Shown here in pieces: positions 7,829 through 17,390 of a stretch of DNA of 64,000 nucleotides; position 1 is the stretch's first letter; every line of letters begins with the position of its first letter. The notes under the pieces were generated by a model. That model was given only the letters and a program-made list of their open reading frames with translations. It made no database searches and was not told the origin of the DNA. The position numbers and the translations under genes are program-made. The stretch spans positions 114,991 to 178,990 of the forward strand of contig NZ_JAEUXI010000005.1 in assembly GCF_016775005.1 (NCBI RefSeq), read 5' to 3'. The DNA is from Streptococcus suis (GTDB lineage: Bacteria > Bacillota > Bacilli > Lactobacillales > Streptococcaceae).

Positions 7829-8703
7829 TTCAAGTCAATCAGTTAGAAAAAATCATCAAAGGACGGACCATTTTGTCTGATATTTCCTTTGAGATACAGT
7901 CAGGGGAATGTGTGGCCTTGATTGGTCCCAACGGGGCTGGGAAAACAACGCTCATGTCCTGTTTGTTAGGCGATAGAAAGGTGACGAAAGGGCAGGTATT
8001 GCTGAACGGTCTGGCTCCACAGGCTCGGTCTAATAAAGAAACAGTAGCAGTCTTGCCTCAAGAAAATGCTATTCCGACAGACTTGAAGGTCAAGGAATTG
8101 CTCCGCTTTTTCCAAGCCATCTACAAGGACAGTCTGACAGATGTGGAAATCGACAGCCTGCTCCGCTTTTCCCCAGAGCAAAAAAATCAAGTGTCGGGCA
8201 AGCTATCAGGTGGTCAGAAGCGGCTCTTGGCCTTTGTCATCTGCCTGATTGGTAAGCCCAAGTTGCTCTTTTTGGACGAGCCAACGGCAGGAATGGATAC
8301 GTCGACCCGTCAGCGTTTTTGGGAGATTGTTCATGACTTGAAGGAAAAGGGCGTAACCATTTTTTATACCAGCCACTACATCGAGGAAGTGGAGCATACG
8401 GCGGAGCGGATTTTGGTCTTGCACCAGGGCAGACTCTTGCGGGATACGACGCCATTTGCCATGCGGAGTGAGGAGCAGGAAAAAGAAGTAACACTGCCAA
8501 TCCACTTTGCGACAGTGGTGGAGGGCTTGGATGCCATTTACGACATCAGCTATAAACAGGACACAGTCAGCTTCAAGACCCGTGCTATTGAGCAGGTTTG
8601 GGCGAATTTACAGGAAGCAGGCTGTCGGATTTCAGACTTAGAGGTGCAGAACAAAACCCTGCTCAACAGCCTATTTGACAAGACAAGGGAGGGAGAATCA
8701 TGA
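7825..8703 (+). CDS. ABC transporter ATP-binding protein
   Basis: A 292-residue ATPase of the drug or antibiotic export (ABC-2) type. Walker A G-P-N-G-A-G-K-T at 34-41, signature L-S-G-G-Q at 127-131 and Walker B L-L-F-L-D-E-P at 147-153 are intact. The last 80 or so residues form the accessory C-terminal region common in this subfamily. The start at 7825 overlaps the preceding small gene (ATGA), and the permease follows with a 4-bp overlap. It powers export together with the permease at 8700-9431. Substrate unknown; the linked sensor kinase suggests response to membrane-active compounds. Confidence 0.9.
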   Translation: MIQVNQLEKIIKGRTILSDISFEIQSGECVALIGPNGAGKTTLMSCLLGDRKVTKGQVLLNGLAPQARSNKETVAVLPQENAIPTDLKVKELLRFFQAIYKDSLTDVEIDSLLRFSPEQKNQVSGKLSGGQKRLLAFVICLIGKPKLLFLDEPTAGMDTSTRQRFWEIVHDLKEKGVTIFYTSHYIEEVEHTAERILVLHQGRLLRDTTPFAMRSEEQEKEVTLPIHFATVVEGLDAIYDISYKQDTVSFKTRAIEQVWANLQEAGCRISDLEVQNKTLLNSLFDKTREGES

Positions 8704-9431
8704 AAGCATTGGTGCAAGTAGAAGCGGTCAAATTATCTAGAAGTTTGGGAGTTTTTCTCCTATCTATCGGCATGCCCGTCATCTTTTTCCTGATTTTCTC
8801 ATCGACGGTCCAGTTTGATGATACAGCCATGCAAAAGGCCTTTATCCAGTCCTATATGCTGACCATGACAGGATTTTCCATGTCGGGCTTTGCCCTCTTT
8901 ACCTTTCCTATGATGCTGGCAGAGGACCGAAAAAATAGCTGGTTGACCTTTATCCAGCATTCGCCCCTGCCGATTTGGCAATACTATCTTTCAAAACTGG
9001 TGCGGGTCTTACTCTGCTTTGTGTCTTCCATTGCCGTTGTCTTTGCCGTCGGAGGTTTAGTCAAGGGAGTTGAGATGACAGCTCAAGAATGGGGAATTTC
9101 GGCTCTCTTACTTTTAGTGACCTCTATCGTATTTCTAGCCATGGGCTTGCTTTTGGTGCAAATCCAGTCGGAACAAACCATGTCGGTGGTGGCCAACTTG
9201 CTCTACTTTGTTCTGGCTATCATGGGTGGCTCTTGGATGCCTGTCTCCCTCTTTCCTGACTGGGTACAGCGAATTTGCAAACTTATGCCCAGCTACCATG
9301 TCAATCAGCTGGTGACCACCTATGCCCAAGAGGGAGTTTTTCTCTGGAAATCCTTGCTAATTGTCCTAGGATATGCCATAATTTTCTTAGGAATTGCTCT
9401 GGCCATCCATAAAAAATCTGACCAGCAGTGA
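8700..9431 (+). CDS. ABC-2 type transporter permease
   Basis: A 243-residue integral membrane protein with six hydrophobic segments and a long charged stretch around residues 75-95, the layout of ABC-2 permeases. The motif region W-M-P-V-S-L-F-P-D-W before the fifth or sixth helix is typical of the family. It overlaps the ATPase gene by 4 bp and is followed after 8 bp by the histidine kinase, so all five genes from 7646 to 11130 read as one operon. Probably exports a lipid, peptide or drug. Confidence 0.88.
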   Translation: MKALVQVEAVKLSRSLGVFLLSIGMPVIFFLIFSSTVQFDDTAMQKAFIQSYMLTMTGFSMSGFALFTFPMMLAEDRKNSWLTFIQHSPLPIWQYYLSKLVRVLLCFVSSIAVVFAVGGLVKGVEMTAQEWGISALLLLVTSIVFLAMGLLLVQIQSEQTMSVVANLLYFVLAIMGGSWMPVSLFPDWVQRICKLMPSYHVNQLVTTYAQEGVFLWKSLLIVLGYAIIFLGIALAIHKKSDQQ

Positions 9432-9439
9432 GGTGACCT

Positions 9440-10534
9440 ATGATTTTTGAAAAAAGAAAGATACCACTCATGTTCTTCGTGGGCATGATCTTTCTCTATT
9501 TTCCGCTTTATTATGCCCAATATTCTCCAAATCCGACGGCTGTGGTTCTAGCAACCATTCTTTTTGCCCTAGTCTATTGTTCCCTCTTTTACACAGACCA
9601 CAAGCTCTATTCCATGCTGGGCTGGTTTTACCTGATTGGCTACATCGCCGTCATGAGTTTTTGGGGCAATCTGCAATTTTCCCTCTTTATCTTCAACCTG
9701 TCCAATATGCTGAGCTGGTATTATAAGGAAACTCGGCCGACCTATCGGACGGTGTCCTATGGGATTTTGTTGCTGGTCATTATCCTCTGGGCTCTCTTTG
9801 GACCAGTCCCCTTTGAGATGCGGGCCTTTGCACTCATCATTCACTTTTTCGGCTTGGCCTTGCTGATTTTCAGTTGGATTGAAACCAAGCGGGAAGCTCT
9901 TCAACAACGGATTCAGGAGCAAAATGCTTCCATTAACCTCTTGCTTGCTGAGAACGAACGCAACCGCATCGGTCAGGACTTGCACGACACCCTTGGGCAT
10001 GTCTTTGCTATGCTGTCCATCAAGGCAGAGCTGGTCAAGACCCTTTTGGACCACGACCAGATAGACCAGGCCAAGAAGGAAGTAGCGGAGCTCCAGACCT
10101 TAGCCAAGGACTCCATGCAGGACGTCCGCCAGATTGTCCAGTCCCTCAAGCAGCACACCGTGGCAGAGGAACTACATATTTTGCAGCAGATGCTGGACTT
10201 GGCAGGAGTGGACTTGGTCGTTTTGGGTGGAGAAATAGCAGAGCAGCTCAGCTTGCCTGTCCAGAACAAACTGGCTATGGTGCTGAGAGAGCTGGCCAAT
10301 AACCTGCTCAAACACAGCCAGGCTAACAAGTGCCGTTTGACCTTTGAAGAAGACCAGCAAGAATTGGTCTTGTACTACGAAGACAATGGTGTGGGCTTTG
10401 CCCAGTTGACAGGTCAAGAATTGCATACCATAAAGGATAGGCTGGTAACGGTGAAGGGGAGTTTGGAATTTCGTTCTCTGGCACAACCCACCCGCCTGTC
10501 CATACGAATTCCGCTTGAGGAGGTGGTAGAATGA
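9440..10534 (+). CDS. sensor histidine kinase, DesK (HisKA_3) type
   Basis: A 364-residue membrane kinase. The first 145 or so residues contain five hydrophobic segments with almost no loops, suggesting sensing within the membrane. A coiled linker leads to the HisKA_3 box with His182 in D-L-H-D-T-L-G-H, an N box (E-L-A-N-N-L-L-K-H) and a G box (E-D-N-G-V-G-F). Phosphate is passed to the regulator encoded next, which overlaps by 4 bp. DesK-like systems sense membrane state or antibiotics and often control an adjacent ABC exporter, as the gene order here suggests. Confidence 0.9.
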   Translation: MIFEKRKIPLMFFVGMIFLYFPLYYAQYSPNPTAVVLATILFALVYCSLFYTDHKLYSMLGWFYLIGYIAVMSFWGNLQFSLFIFNLSNMLSWYYKETRPTYRTVSYGILLLVIILWALFGPVPFEMRAFALIIHFFGLALLIFSWIETKREALQQRIQEQNASINLLLAENERNRIGQDLHDTLGHVFAMLSIKAELVKTLLDHDQIDQAKKEVAELQTLAKDSMQDVRQIVQSLKQHTVAEELHILQQMLDLAGVDLVVLGGEIAEQLSLPVQNKLAMVLRELANNLLKHSQANKCRLTFEEDQQELVLYYEDNGVGFAQLTGQELHTIKDRLVTVKGSLEFRSLAQPTRLSIRIPLEEVVE

Positions 10535-11130
10535 GAATCTTAGTCGCAGAAGACCAGGTTATGCTGCGGGACGCCCTCTGTCAGCTCTTGGGCTTTCAAG
10601 ATGCGGTTGAGGCTGTTTTACAGGCAGAAAACGGCAGTCAGGCCCTTGCTCTTTTGGAAAAAGAGCCAGTAGATGTGCTACTCTTAGATATTGAAATGCC
10701 TGAGAAGACGGGGCTGGATGTCTTGGAATGGGTGCGAGCGAAATCCCTGCCTGTCAAGGTTGTCATCATGACCACCTTCAAGCGACCAGGCTATTTTGAG
10801 CGGGCGGTCAAGGCAGATGTGGATGCCTATGTGCTCAAGGAACGCTCCATTTCGGACCTTATGCGGACCATTGAAACGGTCTTGGCAGGGCGAAAGGAAT
10901 ACTCGCCAGAGTTAATGGATATTCTCCTGACACAACGCAGTCCCTTGACGGACCAGGAATGCCAGTTGCTCAAGCTGGTTGCTGACGGCTTATCCAATAA
11001 GGAAATCGCCAGTCAGCTCTACCTGTCTGACGGGACGGTCCGCAATTATATGACCTCTATCCTGTCCAAGCTGGGAGCTGAAAACCGCACGGCTGCTGTT
11101 AAGATAGCACAGGAAAAGGGTTGGTTTTAA
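10531..11130 (+). CDS. response regulator, LuxR/NarL type
   Basis: A 199-residue regulator. The receiver domain carries Asp53 in L-L-L-D-I-E-M-P as phosphoacceptor, with an acidic pocket near the N-terminus (E-D-Q) and Lys near 105. A LuxR-type helix-turn-helix follows (about 135-195, with [11 protein letters not shown] and G-T-V-R-N-Y). It overlaps the kinase gene by 4 bp and ends the operon before the terminator at 11147. The likely target is the operon's own promoter upstream of 7646. Confidence 0.9.
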   Translation: MRILVAEDQVMLRDALCQLLGFQDAVEAVLQAENGSQALALLEKEPVDVLLLDIEMPEKTGLDVLEWVRAKSLPVKVVIMTTFKRPGYFERAVKADVDAYVLKERSISDLMRTIETVLAGRKEYSPELMDILLTQRSPLTDQECQLLKLVADGLSNKEIASQLYLSDGTVRNYMTSILSKLGAENRTAAVKIAQEKGWF

Positions 11131-11146
11131 AATGACCTATGATTGC

Positions 11147-11174
11147 CATCTAAGTTATCTTGAGATGGTTTTTT
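11147..11174 (+). terminator. terminator after the DesR-like regulator
   Basis: CCATCT/AGATGG arms and a T6 run. Confidence 0.75.
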
Positions 11175-11260
11175 GATGTTGAAAATGTGTAAATGCTTGC
11201 TATTCTTGAAAGATAAGCGAAAAATGGACCGCTCAAAAAAATTACATATATTAAACCCTC

Positions 11261-11289
11261 TTGAAAAAGTCCTAATAATTTGCTACACT
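11261..11289 (+). promoter_or_regulatory. promoter of the yqgQ-rhodanese pair
   Basis: TTGAAA, 17-bp spacer ending in TGC, and TACACT; the first ATG is 6 bp downstream of the -10 box, so the transcript leader would be very short or absent. Confidence 0.6.
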
Positions 11290-11295
11290 CTACTT

Positions 11296-11514
11296 ATGAA
11301 AAGACTTTACGATGTGCAGCAGTTGCTGAAGCGATTTGGGATTATTGTCTATATGGGCAATCGTCTCTACGATATTGAAATGATGCAGATTGAGCTGAAT
11401 CGGGTCTATCAAGCGGGTGTCCTAGATCGATTGGAATACCTTGAGGCAGAATTGGTCTTGCGACGGGAGCATCGTTTGGAGCTAGAGTATCAGAAAAGTA
11501 AGGAGAAATTGTGA
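11296..11514 (+). CDS. yqgQ: YqgQ family small protein (DUF910)
   Basis: A 72-residue basic cytoplasmic protein of the YqgQ/DUF910 family; the pattern L-x-D-V-Q-Q-L-L-K-R-F-G and G-N-R-L-Y-D-I-E-M-M is characteristic. Members form small helical bundles and may bind nucleic acid, but the function is unknown. In firmicutes the gene is commonly found next to glucokinase or a rhodanese gene; here its TGA overlaps the rhodanese ATG by one base. Upstream in-frame codons exist, but the ATG at 11296 follows the promoter directly and fits the family length. Confidence 0.8.
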   Translation: MKRLYDVQQLLKRFGIIVYMGNRLYDIEMMQIELNRVYQAGVLDRLEYLEAELVLRREHRLELEYQKSKEKL

Positions 11515-11900
11515 TGGAAACAGTGTGGACATTGCTTGCATTTGTTGTGATTTTAGGAGGCTGGATGGGCTTCAACTATTGGCGTTTGCGCCAGGCAGCG
11601 ACGGTCATTGACAATGGCGAATTTGCTGAAAAAATCCAAGGTGGTCAGCTGATTGACCTACGCGAACCAAGTGAATTTCGTAAAAAACATATCTTGGGTG
11701 CCCGCAATATTCCTTACCAACAATTGCGCCAAAGTACTGCAGCCTTACGGAAGGACAAACCGATTTTGATCTATGAAAATGATCGTGGTCAATTGGTAAC
11801 ACCTGCAGCCCTGCATTTGAAAAAACAGGGATTTTCCAATATTTTCATTCTTCGCTATGGTTTAAATGGCTGGAATGGTAAAACAAAAGTTGCTAAGTAA
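11514..11900 (+). CDS. membrane-anchored rhodanese-like protein lacking the catalytic cysteine
   Basis: A 128-residue protein with an N-terminal membrane helix (about 4-22) and one rhodanese domain (about 35-125). The family marks I-D-L-R-E-P-S-E-F and the C-terminal G-F-x-N-I-F-I-L-x-x-G-L-N-G-W are clear. In the active loop the usual Y-C-x-x-G reads I-Y-E-N-D-R-G, so Glu88 stands where the sulfur-carrying cysteine should be. Sulfurtransferase activity is therefore unlikely and a binding or regulatory role is more plausible. ATG at 11514 is preferred over the GTG at 11511 because AAGGAG lies 8 bp before it. Confidence 0.85.
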   Translation: METVWTLLAFVVILGGWMGFNYWRLRQAATVIDNGEFAEKIQGGQLIDLREPSEFRKKHILGARNIPYQQLRQSTAALRKDKPILIYENDRGQLVTPAALHLKKQGFSNIFILRYGLNGWNGKTKVAK

Positions 11901-11950
11901 TAATAGTTTTTAGGAGTTTGGGTTAATAAATAGATAAGAGTGGTGTCAAC

Positions 11951-12730
11951 ATGAAGAAGAAGGGAAAAATTACAAAAAACTTACCGATTGTCAAACTCTT
12001 TTTACTTGCCAGTACCTTTGGCTTGTTATTGGGATTTGGTCTCTTGATTTATACTCTTGAAACAAGGGAAGATAGCAGAGCAACTGCCCAGGTTTCAAGC
12101 CCGACCAGTCCAGTGCAGTCTGCCTTGCAGTTGGCGGAAGCTGCCGTGACTAAACTGGAAGCAAGTCATTCAGAAACCAATCTCAAGGCTTCACAAACAG
12201 CCGTTGACAAGGTAGAGGACCAGGCTAAAAAAACAGCCCTCCAAGACCGTATCGACAAGGTCAAACAAGAAATGGCTAAAGAAGCAACAGCCCTCCAACA
12301 GGCAAAATTAAAGGCAGAAGCTGTAAAGGCTGAGGCGGAGAAAAAATATGCCGAGGAGAAGAAGGCGCAAGAAGACAAGTCTGAAAGCACAACCGCTTCC
12401 AGTTCGACGGAAGAACCAGCAGCTCAGACTAGTCAGGTTGTGACACCGAGTCAAACAACTGGAGCACGGACTAGTGTCAACTCTGCCAATCGGACATCGA
12501 CATCGACGACAAAAGCCTCTACCGCTGCACCAAGCACTAGTAGTTCATCGACAACTACAGCACCAGCTGTACAAACGACACCGCCGGTTGAAACAGCAAC
12601 CGCTCCAAGTACAGAAGTGAGCCAGCCAACCACTCCAGCAGCAGAAACGGAGGCACAGCCAGTGGCACCGACAGAACCTGTAGCTGAAGTAACACCAGAA
12701 GCACCAGTGGCAGAAACAGAGCAGCCATAG
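11951..12730 (+). CDS. membrane-anchored Ser/Thr/Pro-rich surface protein
   Basis: A 259-residue protein. A basic start and a single hydrophobic helix (about 14-36) anchor it in the membrane with the rest outside. Residues 50-140 are helical and charged (A-K/E-rich, probably coiled coil); residues 140-225 are almost only Ser, Thr, Ala, Pro and Gln; the end repeats P-V/A-x-E-T/V-x-P motifs. There is no LPXTG. Such low-complexity tails often span the wall. The family is not recognised; it is followed by a strong terminator and is monocistronic. Confidence 0.65.
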   Translation: MKKKGKITKNLPIVKLFLLASTFGLLLGFGLLIYTLETREDSRATAQVSSPTSPVQSALQLAEAAVTKLEASHSETNLKASQTAVDKVEDQAKKTALQDRIDKVKQEMAKEATALQQAKLKAEAVKAEAEKKYAEEKKAQEDKSESTTASSSTEEPAAQTSQVVTPSQTTGARTSVNSANRTSTSTTKASTAAPSTSSSSTTTAPAVQTTPPVETATAPSTEVSQPTTPAAETEAQPVAPTEPVAEVTPEAPVAETEQP

Positions 12731-12758
12731 TGGATTTTAGGACTGATAATAGAAAGCA

Positions 12759-12789
12759 AACGATAGCTTGTAGGCTATCGTTCTTTTTT
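12759..12789 (+). terminator. terminator
   Basis: AACGATAGC/GCTATCGTT arms, 6-nt loop, C then T6. Confidence 0.85.
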
Positions 12790-12826
12790 CTTTAATGAGG
12801 ATATTTCCTCACTTTACTTAAATTTT

Positions 12827-12835
12827 TGCTATAAT
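12827..12835 (+). promoter_or_regulatory. extended -10 promoter of rsmD-coaD-sepM
   Basis: TGC-TATAAT ends 7 bp before the rsmD ATG at 12843. With so little distance the mRNA would start at or near the start codon. Confidence 0.6.
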
Positions 12836-12842
12836 AGACTTT

Positions 12843-13382
12843 ATGAGAATTGTATCTGGAAACTATGGCGGTAGACCCTTAAAAACCTTAGAAGGCAAGA
12901 CAACCAGACCCACCTCGGACAAGGTGCGAGGAGCAATGTTCAATATGATTGGTCCCTATTTTGACGGCGGTAGGGTTTTGGATCTCTACGCAGGCAGTGG
13001 CGGTCTGTCTATCGAGGCTGTTTCTCGCGGCATGGAGTCAGCAGTTCTGGTCGAGCGGGATCGGCGAGCGCAAGCTATTATCCGCGACAATATCCGCATG
13101 ACCAAGGAAGACAGCAAGTTTCAGCTCTTGGCTATGGAGGCCAAGCAAGCTTTGGCTCACTTGAGCGGATCCTTTGACCTGGTCTTTTTAGACCCTCCCT
13201 ATGCAGCGGAAGACATTGTGGCAGACATTACCGAGCTGTGCCAGCGCCAGCTTTTGTCCCAAGAGGTCATGGTAGTCTGTGAGACGGATAAGGCGGTCTC
13301 TCTTCCGGAGGAAATAGCAGAGATGGGCATCTGGAAGGAAAAAATCTACGGAATCAGTAAGGTAACAGTATATGTCAGATAA
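12843..13382 (+). CDS. rsmD: 16S rRNA (guanine-966-N2)-methyltransferase RsmD
   Basis: A 179-residue SAM-dependent methyltransferase that modifies G966 of 16S rRNA. The N-terminal R-I-V-S-G-x-x-G-G-R-P-L-K is the family signature, motif I reads [15 protein letters not shown] and the catalytic motif IV is D-P-P-Y. It overlaps coaD by 11 bp, an arrangement conserved in many firmicutes. Confidence 0.95.
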   Translation: MRIVSGNYGGRPLKTLEGKTTRPTSDKVRGAMFNMIGPYFDGGRVLDLYAGSGGLSIEAVSRGMESAVLVERDRRAQAIIRDNIRMTKEDSKFQLLAMEAKQALAHLSGSFDLVFLDPPYAAEDIVADITELCQRQLLSQEVMVVCETDKAVSLPEEIAEMGIWKEKIYGISKVTVYVR

Positions 13383-13851
13383 GATTGGATTGTTCACCGG
13401 GTCTTTTGACCCCATTACCAATGGTCATCTGGACCTGATTGAGCGGGCTAGTGGTCTGTTTGATAAACTTTATGTGGGGATTTTCACCAATCCCAACAAG
13501 AAAGGCTTGCTTAGTCCAGAGCAGCGATTAGATGTTTTGGAGGACTTGTTTGCAAAGGAGGACAAGGTAGAAGCTTTTCTTGCTAAAAATGAATTGGTGG
13601 TAGATGTGGCGCATCGTCTTGGAGTGACGCATCTGGTGAGGGGGTTGCGCAATGCAACTGACCTGGAATACGAGTCTAGTTTTGATTTTTATAATCGTAG
13701 GCTAGCACCGGACTTGGAAACCGTTTATCTGATAGCTAAGCCAGAGTTAAAATTTGTTTCTTCGAGTCAAGTTCGGGAATTAGTACAGTTCGGTCAGGAC
13801 ATTAATCCATATGTCCCCTTGAGAGTTAGTCAGGAGTTAGATTCAAAATGA
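13372..13851 (+). CDS. coaD: phosphopantetheine adenylyltransferase
   Basis: A 159-residue enzyme of coenzyme A synthesis (step four: 4'-phosphopantetheine plus ATP to dephospho-CoA). The nucleotidyltransferase signature [10 protein letters not shown] lies at the N-terminus, and the second ATP motif S-S-S-Q-V-R-E near 125. It overlaps rsmD upstream and sepM downstream (ATGA at 13848). Confidence 0.95.
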   Translation: MSDKIGLFTGSFDPITNGHLDLIERASGLFDKLYVGIFTNPNKKGLLSPEQRLDVLEDLFAKEDKVEAFLAKNELVVDVAHRLGVTHLVRGLRNATDLEYESSFDFYNRRLAPDLETVYLIAKPELKFVSSSQVRELVQFGQDINPYVPLRVSQELDSK

Positions 13852-14906
13852 AAAATAGAAGAGTAAATCGGAAGTGGGTGCTAATCACTTCCATCGTCTT
13901 GGGAACCCTGTTGATTTGGTTTGCCATGTTTTATCCCCTTCCTTACTATATTGAGAGTCCTGGTGGGGCGATGGACGTTCGGTCTGTTCTTCAGGTCAAT
14001 GGGGAAGTTGATCAGGAGGATGGCTCCTATAACTTTACCTATGTGACCGTCCAACAGGCTACAGCTATCAAACTCTTGTTTGCAGCGTTTGATGGTCACT
14101 CAGATATCCAATCCGAGCAAGAAATGACAGGTGGAGCAGATAGTGAAGAATACTATCGCATCGCACAATTTTATATGGAAACCTCTCAAAATTTGGCTAA
14201 GTATCAAGGTTTGACCTTGGCAGGGAAAGAAGTTACCATGGACTTCTTTGGTGTTTATGTCCTCGGTTTGGCAGAGGATTCGACCTTCCAAGGGATTCTA
14301 AATATTGCAGATACGGTTGTGAGTATTAATGGCAAAACCTTTGAGAGTTCAGCAGAATTGATTGACTATGTCAGCAGTTTGGAATTGGGATCAGATGTGA
14401 CCGTAGGTTATGTGTCGAGCGGTATCGAACAAACAGCTGATGGACAAATCATCAAGCTGGAAAATGGAAAAAATGGGATTGGGATCTCCTTGGTGGACCA
14501 TACGGAAGTGACCAGTGATGTGCCGATTGATTTCCAAACAGGAAATATCGGTGGTCCAAGTGCTGGTTTGATGTTTACCTTGTCTATCTATACGCAGTTG
14601 GCAGATCCCACCTTGCGCAGTGGCCGTGTGATTGCAGGAACAGGAACCATTGAACAGGACGGTTCCGTCGGTGATATCGGTGGAGCAGATAAAAAGGTAC
14701 TTTCTGCAGCCAAGTCAGGTGCAACGGTCTTCTTTGTCCCAAATAATCCTGTTGATGAAGCTGTTTTGAAGGAAAATCCAAATGCCAAAACCAACTATGA
14801 GGAGGCCTTGAAAGTTGTTGAAGAAGAAGGTTTGCCAATCGAGCTTGTTCCAGTAACGACTGTTCAGGATGCCATTGATTATTTAGAAAAAACTAAGAGC
14901 GAGTAA
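13848..14906 (+). CDS. sepM: SepM/YlbL-type membrane-anchored PDZ-Lon protease
   Basis: A 352-residue protease with one N-terminal membrane helix (about 11-31), a PDZ domain (about 130-215) and a Lon-like S16 domain. The catalytic dyad is Ser238 in G-G-P-S-A-G and a Lys at 282-283 in G-G-A-D-K-K. In S. mutans the orthologue trims competence-stimulating peptide outside the cell. The last gene of rsmD-coaD-sepM; a terminator overlaps its end. Its target in this organism is unknown, since S. suis competence uses the ComRS pheromone. Confidence 0.9.
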   Translation: MKNRRVNRKWVLITSIVLGTLLIWFAMFYPLPYYIESPGGAMDVRSVLQVNGEVDQEDGSYNFTYVTVQQATAIKLLFAAFDGHSDIQSEQEMTGGADSEEYYRIAQFYMETSQNLAKYQGLTLAGKEVTMDFFGVYVLGLAEDSTFQGILNIADTVVSINGKTFESSAELIDYVSSLELGSDVTVGYVSSGIEQTADGQIIKLENGKNGIGISLVDHTEVTSDVPIDFQTGNIGGPSAGLMFTLSIYTQLADPTLRSGRVIAGTGTIEQDGSVGDIGGADKKVLSAAKSGATVFFVPNNPVDEAVLKENPNAKTNYEEALKVVEEEGLPIELVPVTTVQDAIDYLEKTKSE

Positions 14907-14919
14907 TCGCTCTTTTTTT
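14895..14919 (+). terminator. terminator after sepM
   Basis: AAGAGCGA/TCGCTCTT perfect stem, 4-nt loop, T run; the stop codon is inside the hairpin. Confidence 0.85.
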
Positions 14920-15019
14920 GCATAGAATTGTCTGAAAATTCTCTAATTCAATGCCAAAGGCAAAGATTTATCAAATTCGTGTTATAATATAAAGGTTAAG
15001 ATACTTTTGAGGAGGAAAC

Positions 15020-15700
15020 ATGAAGAAAGAAATTTCTCCAGAATTATACAATTACAATAAATTTCCAGGACCAAGCTTCGCCCGAGTGGGAGACAAGGTT
15101 GTTGCAGAGCAAATTCAATTAGACTTGGTGGAAAATTACAAGGAAGCCTTTGACCAAACTGCATTTGGGCAACGCTTCTCCCAGCTCATGCTCAAATTTG
15201 ACTACATTGTGGGAGACTGGGGAAACGAGCAACTGCGGTTGAAAGGTTTTTACAAAGATGACCGCAAGGTGGCTTCCGAGCAGAAAATTGGTCGTTTGGA
15301 TGATTATTTGACTGAGTTTTGCAATTTTGGTTGTGCCTATTTTATTTTAGAAAACCCAAATCCCCAAGAGTTGCCGGTCGAACTAGAAGACAAGCCAGCG
15401 CGCCGTCGACGCAATCGTTCCCGCAACCGCAATCGCCAGCAAGACTCTGCTGGCAAGCAGTCTCAAAATCAAAAGCAGCAAGGAACCAAGGGGACTAAGA
15501 AACAAGACTCCAAAAAACAAGAGCAGAAGAGACAAGAGAATAAAAAACAAGGTCAAAAAGCTACCTTTACCATCCGAAACGAAGAAAAATCCAGTCAGAG
15601 TCGCAAGAAAAAGATGGATAGAAAACCGGATCAACCACGTAAAAAAGCAGGTCAAGAACCAAAAGAAACCAAGAGAGGATTTGTCATTCGACAAAAGTAA
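15020..15700 (+). CDS. yutD: YutD family protein with long basic tail
   Basis: A 226-residue cytoplasmic protein. Residues 1-115 are the conserved YutD/DUF1027 domain (F-D-Y-I-V-G-D-W-G-N-E-Q-L-R-L-K-G-F-Y, then F-C-N-F-G-C-A-Y-F). Residues 125-226 are a low-complexity Lys/Arg/Gln-rich tail, which suggests RNA or ribosome binding. The B. subtilis protein has no known function. It lies 6 bp upstream of rlmN, and a TATAAT box is at 14993-14998. The tail is streptococcal in length; the domain call is firm, the function is not. Confidence 0.85.
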   Translation: MKKEISPELYNYNKFPGPSFARVGDKVVAEQIQLDLVENYKEAFDQTAFGQRFSQLMLKFDYIVGDWGNEQLRLKGFYKDDRKVASEQKIGRLDDYLTEFCNFGCAYFILENPNPQELPVELEDKPARRRRNRSRNRNRQQDSAGKQSQNQKQQGTKGTKKQDSKKQEQKRQENKKQGQKATFTIRNEEKSSQSRKKKMDRKPDQPRKKAGQEPKETKRGFVIRQK

Positions 15701-15706
15701 GATCAT

Positions 15707-16819
15707 ATGAAACCATCCATTTATAGCCTAACAAGACAGGGACTAGTAGATTGGTCCTTGGAGCATGGTGAGAAAAAATTCCGTGCCACGCAAATCTGGG
15801 AATGGCTCTACCGATCCCGTGTTCAATCTTTTTCGGAAATGACCAACTTGCCCAAGTCTTTGATTGAAAAATTAGAAGAAAACTTTGTGGTCAATCCCCT
15901 CAAACAACGGATTGTTCAGGAGTCCAAGGACGGTACTATCAAATATCTGTTTGAGCTGCCAGATGGCATGTTGATTGAAACAGTTCTCATGCACCAGCAC
16001 TATGGGCTTTCAGTCTGTGTGACAACCCAGGTTGGCTGTAATATCGGTTGTACCTTCTGTGCCTCTGGTTTGATTCCGAAACAACGTGACTTGACCAGCG
16101 GTGAGATCGTGGCTCAGATTATGTTGGTACAGAAATACCTGGATGAGCGTGAGAAAAACGAACGTGTCAGTCATATCGTTGTTATGGGGATCGGTGAACC
16201 ATTGGATAACTATGATAATGTCATGTCTTTCTTGCGTGTAGTTAATGATGATAAGGGTTTGGGAATCGGAGCCCGTCACATCACTGTTTCCACTTCTGGT
16301 TTGGCGCCAAAAATCCGTGATTTTGCCCGCGAGGGAGTTCAGGTTAACTTGGCAGTATCCCTTCACGCACCAAATAACGATCTTCGTTCTAGCATCATGC
16401 GCATCAACCGTCGCTATCCAATCGAAGTCTTGTTTGAAGCGATTGAGGACTATATCAAGGTGACCAACCGCCGTGTGACCTTTGAATACATCATGCTCAA
16501 TGAGGTCAATGATGGCGTGGAACAAGCTCAGGAATTGGCTGACTTGACCAAGAACATCCGTAAATTGTCTTATATCAACTTGATTCCCTACAATCCTGTT
16601 AGTGAGCATGACCAGTACAGCCGTTCAACCAGAGAACGGACCTTGGCTTTCTTCGATGTCTTGAAGAAAAATGGGGTTAACTGTGTCGTTCGCCAGGAAC
16701 ATGGTACAGATATCGATGCGGCTTGTGGTCAGTTACGTTCTAATACTCTCAAAAAAGATCGAGAAAGGGCGCGTGCTCGAATCGCCGCAGCCAAAGCCAA
16801 GGCAGGTATTCAGGCATGA
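15707..16819 (+). CDS. rlmN: dual-specificity 23S rRNA/tRNA adenine-C2 methyltransferase RlmN
   Basis: A 370-residue radical SAM enzyme that methylates C2 of A2503 in 23S rRNA and A37 in some tRNAs. The [4Fe-4S] motif C-x3-C-x2-C appears as C-N-I-G-C-T-F-C, followed by G-L-I-P-K-Q-R-D-L. The catalytic cysteine near the C-terminus is in [10 protein letters not shown]. Methylation affects antibiotic binding at the peptidyl transferase centre. It overlaps vanZ by 4 bp. Confidence 0.96.
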   Translation: MKPSIYSLTRQGLVDWSLEHGEKKFRATQIWEWLYRSRVQSFSEMTNLPKSLIEKLEENFVVNPLKQRIVQESKDGTIKYLFELPDGMLIETVLMHQHYGLSVCVTTQVGCNIGCTFCASGLIPKQRDLTSGEIVAQIMLVQKYLDEREKNERVSHIVVMGIGEPLDNYDNVMSFLRVVNDDKGLGIGARHITVSTSGLAPKIRDFAREGVQVNLAVSLHAPNNDLRSSIMRINRRYPIEVLFEAIEDYIKVTNRRVTFEYIMLNEVNDGVEQAQELADLTKNIRKLSYINLIPYNPVSEHDQYSRSTRERTLAFFDVLKKNGVNCVVRQEHGTDIDAACGQLRSNTLKKDRERARARIAAAKAKAGIQA

Positions 16820-17349
16820 GGCATCTCTTTGATGAGAGTGGACAAGTAGCCCCCTTGGGTAGAAAAATCTTGTGGTTGCTTTGTTGCCTCTACACAGGTT
16901 TTATCGTCTATCTCTGCTTTTTGCCACAAGGATTTTACCCCGGTATGCCCCGTTTTCAACTACCAGGTATCATCCAAATCGGACGGGTTTACTTGCTCTT
17001 GATTCCTTTTAACACGATAGTGAACGGCAGTCAGGCAGGTAGTTTGCAGGATTTTATTCTAGCAGTTTTGCAGAACTTTACCAACATTTTTCTGCTCTTT
17101 CCCTTGGTTTTTGCTTTTCTTTTCCTTTTTGAAAAATGGCGAGGCCTTCGAGCAGTTATACGGTACAGCTTTTTGATGAGTCTGTTTATCGAGACAAGTC
17201 AACTAGTCCTGGATCTTTTATTTGATGTTGGTAGAGTGGTTGAAATTGATGACCTCTGGACCAATACTCTGGGCGGAGTTCTAGCCTATTTTACCTATCA
17301 ACTCTGGATCAAAGCCTACCAACACTGGGCCAAGTATCAGAAGCCATAA
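16816..17349 (+). CDS. VanZ family membrane protein
   Basis: A 177-residue protein with four or five hydrophobic segments. The VanZ-family pattern is visible: P-F-N-T-I-V at about 55-60, N-I-F-L-L-F-P in the middle, and S-L-F-I-E-T-S-Q-L followed by [15 protein letters not shown]. VanZ proteins of enterococci raise teicoplanin resistance; most chromosomal members have no defined role. Translationally coupled to rlmN, as in other streptococci. Confidence 0.88.
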   Translation: MRHLFDESGQVAPLGRKILWLLCCLYTGFIVYLCFLPQGFYPGMPRFQLPGIIQIGRVYLLLIPFNTIVNGSQAGSLQDFILAVLQNFTNIFLLFPLVFAFLFLFEKWRGLRAVIRYSFLMSLFIETSQLVLDLLFDVGRVVEIDDLWTNTLGGVLAYFTYQLWIKAYQHWAKYQKP

Positions 17350-17353
17350 AGCA

Positions 17354-17390
17354 AAAACCCCTGACGGTTGCCTATCGTCAGGGGTTAATT
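17354..17390. terminator. bidirectional terminator between vanZ and nadE
   Basis: AACCCCTGAC/GTCAGGGGTT arms (17357-17366, 17378-17387) flanked by A and T tracts between convergent genes. Confidence 0.88.

Noticed and set aside
9569..10054. Antisense frame of 161 codons within the histidine kinase gene
   Set aside because: Shadow of the kinase gene; no start signal and no recognisable domain.
16010..16609. Long open frame of 199 codons antisense to rlmN
   Set aside because: It lies wholly within the well-supported rlmN gene, has no ribosome site and reads like a mirror of its codon bias.
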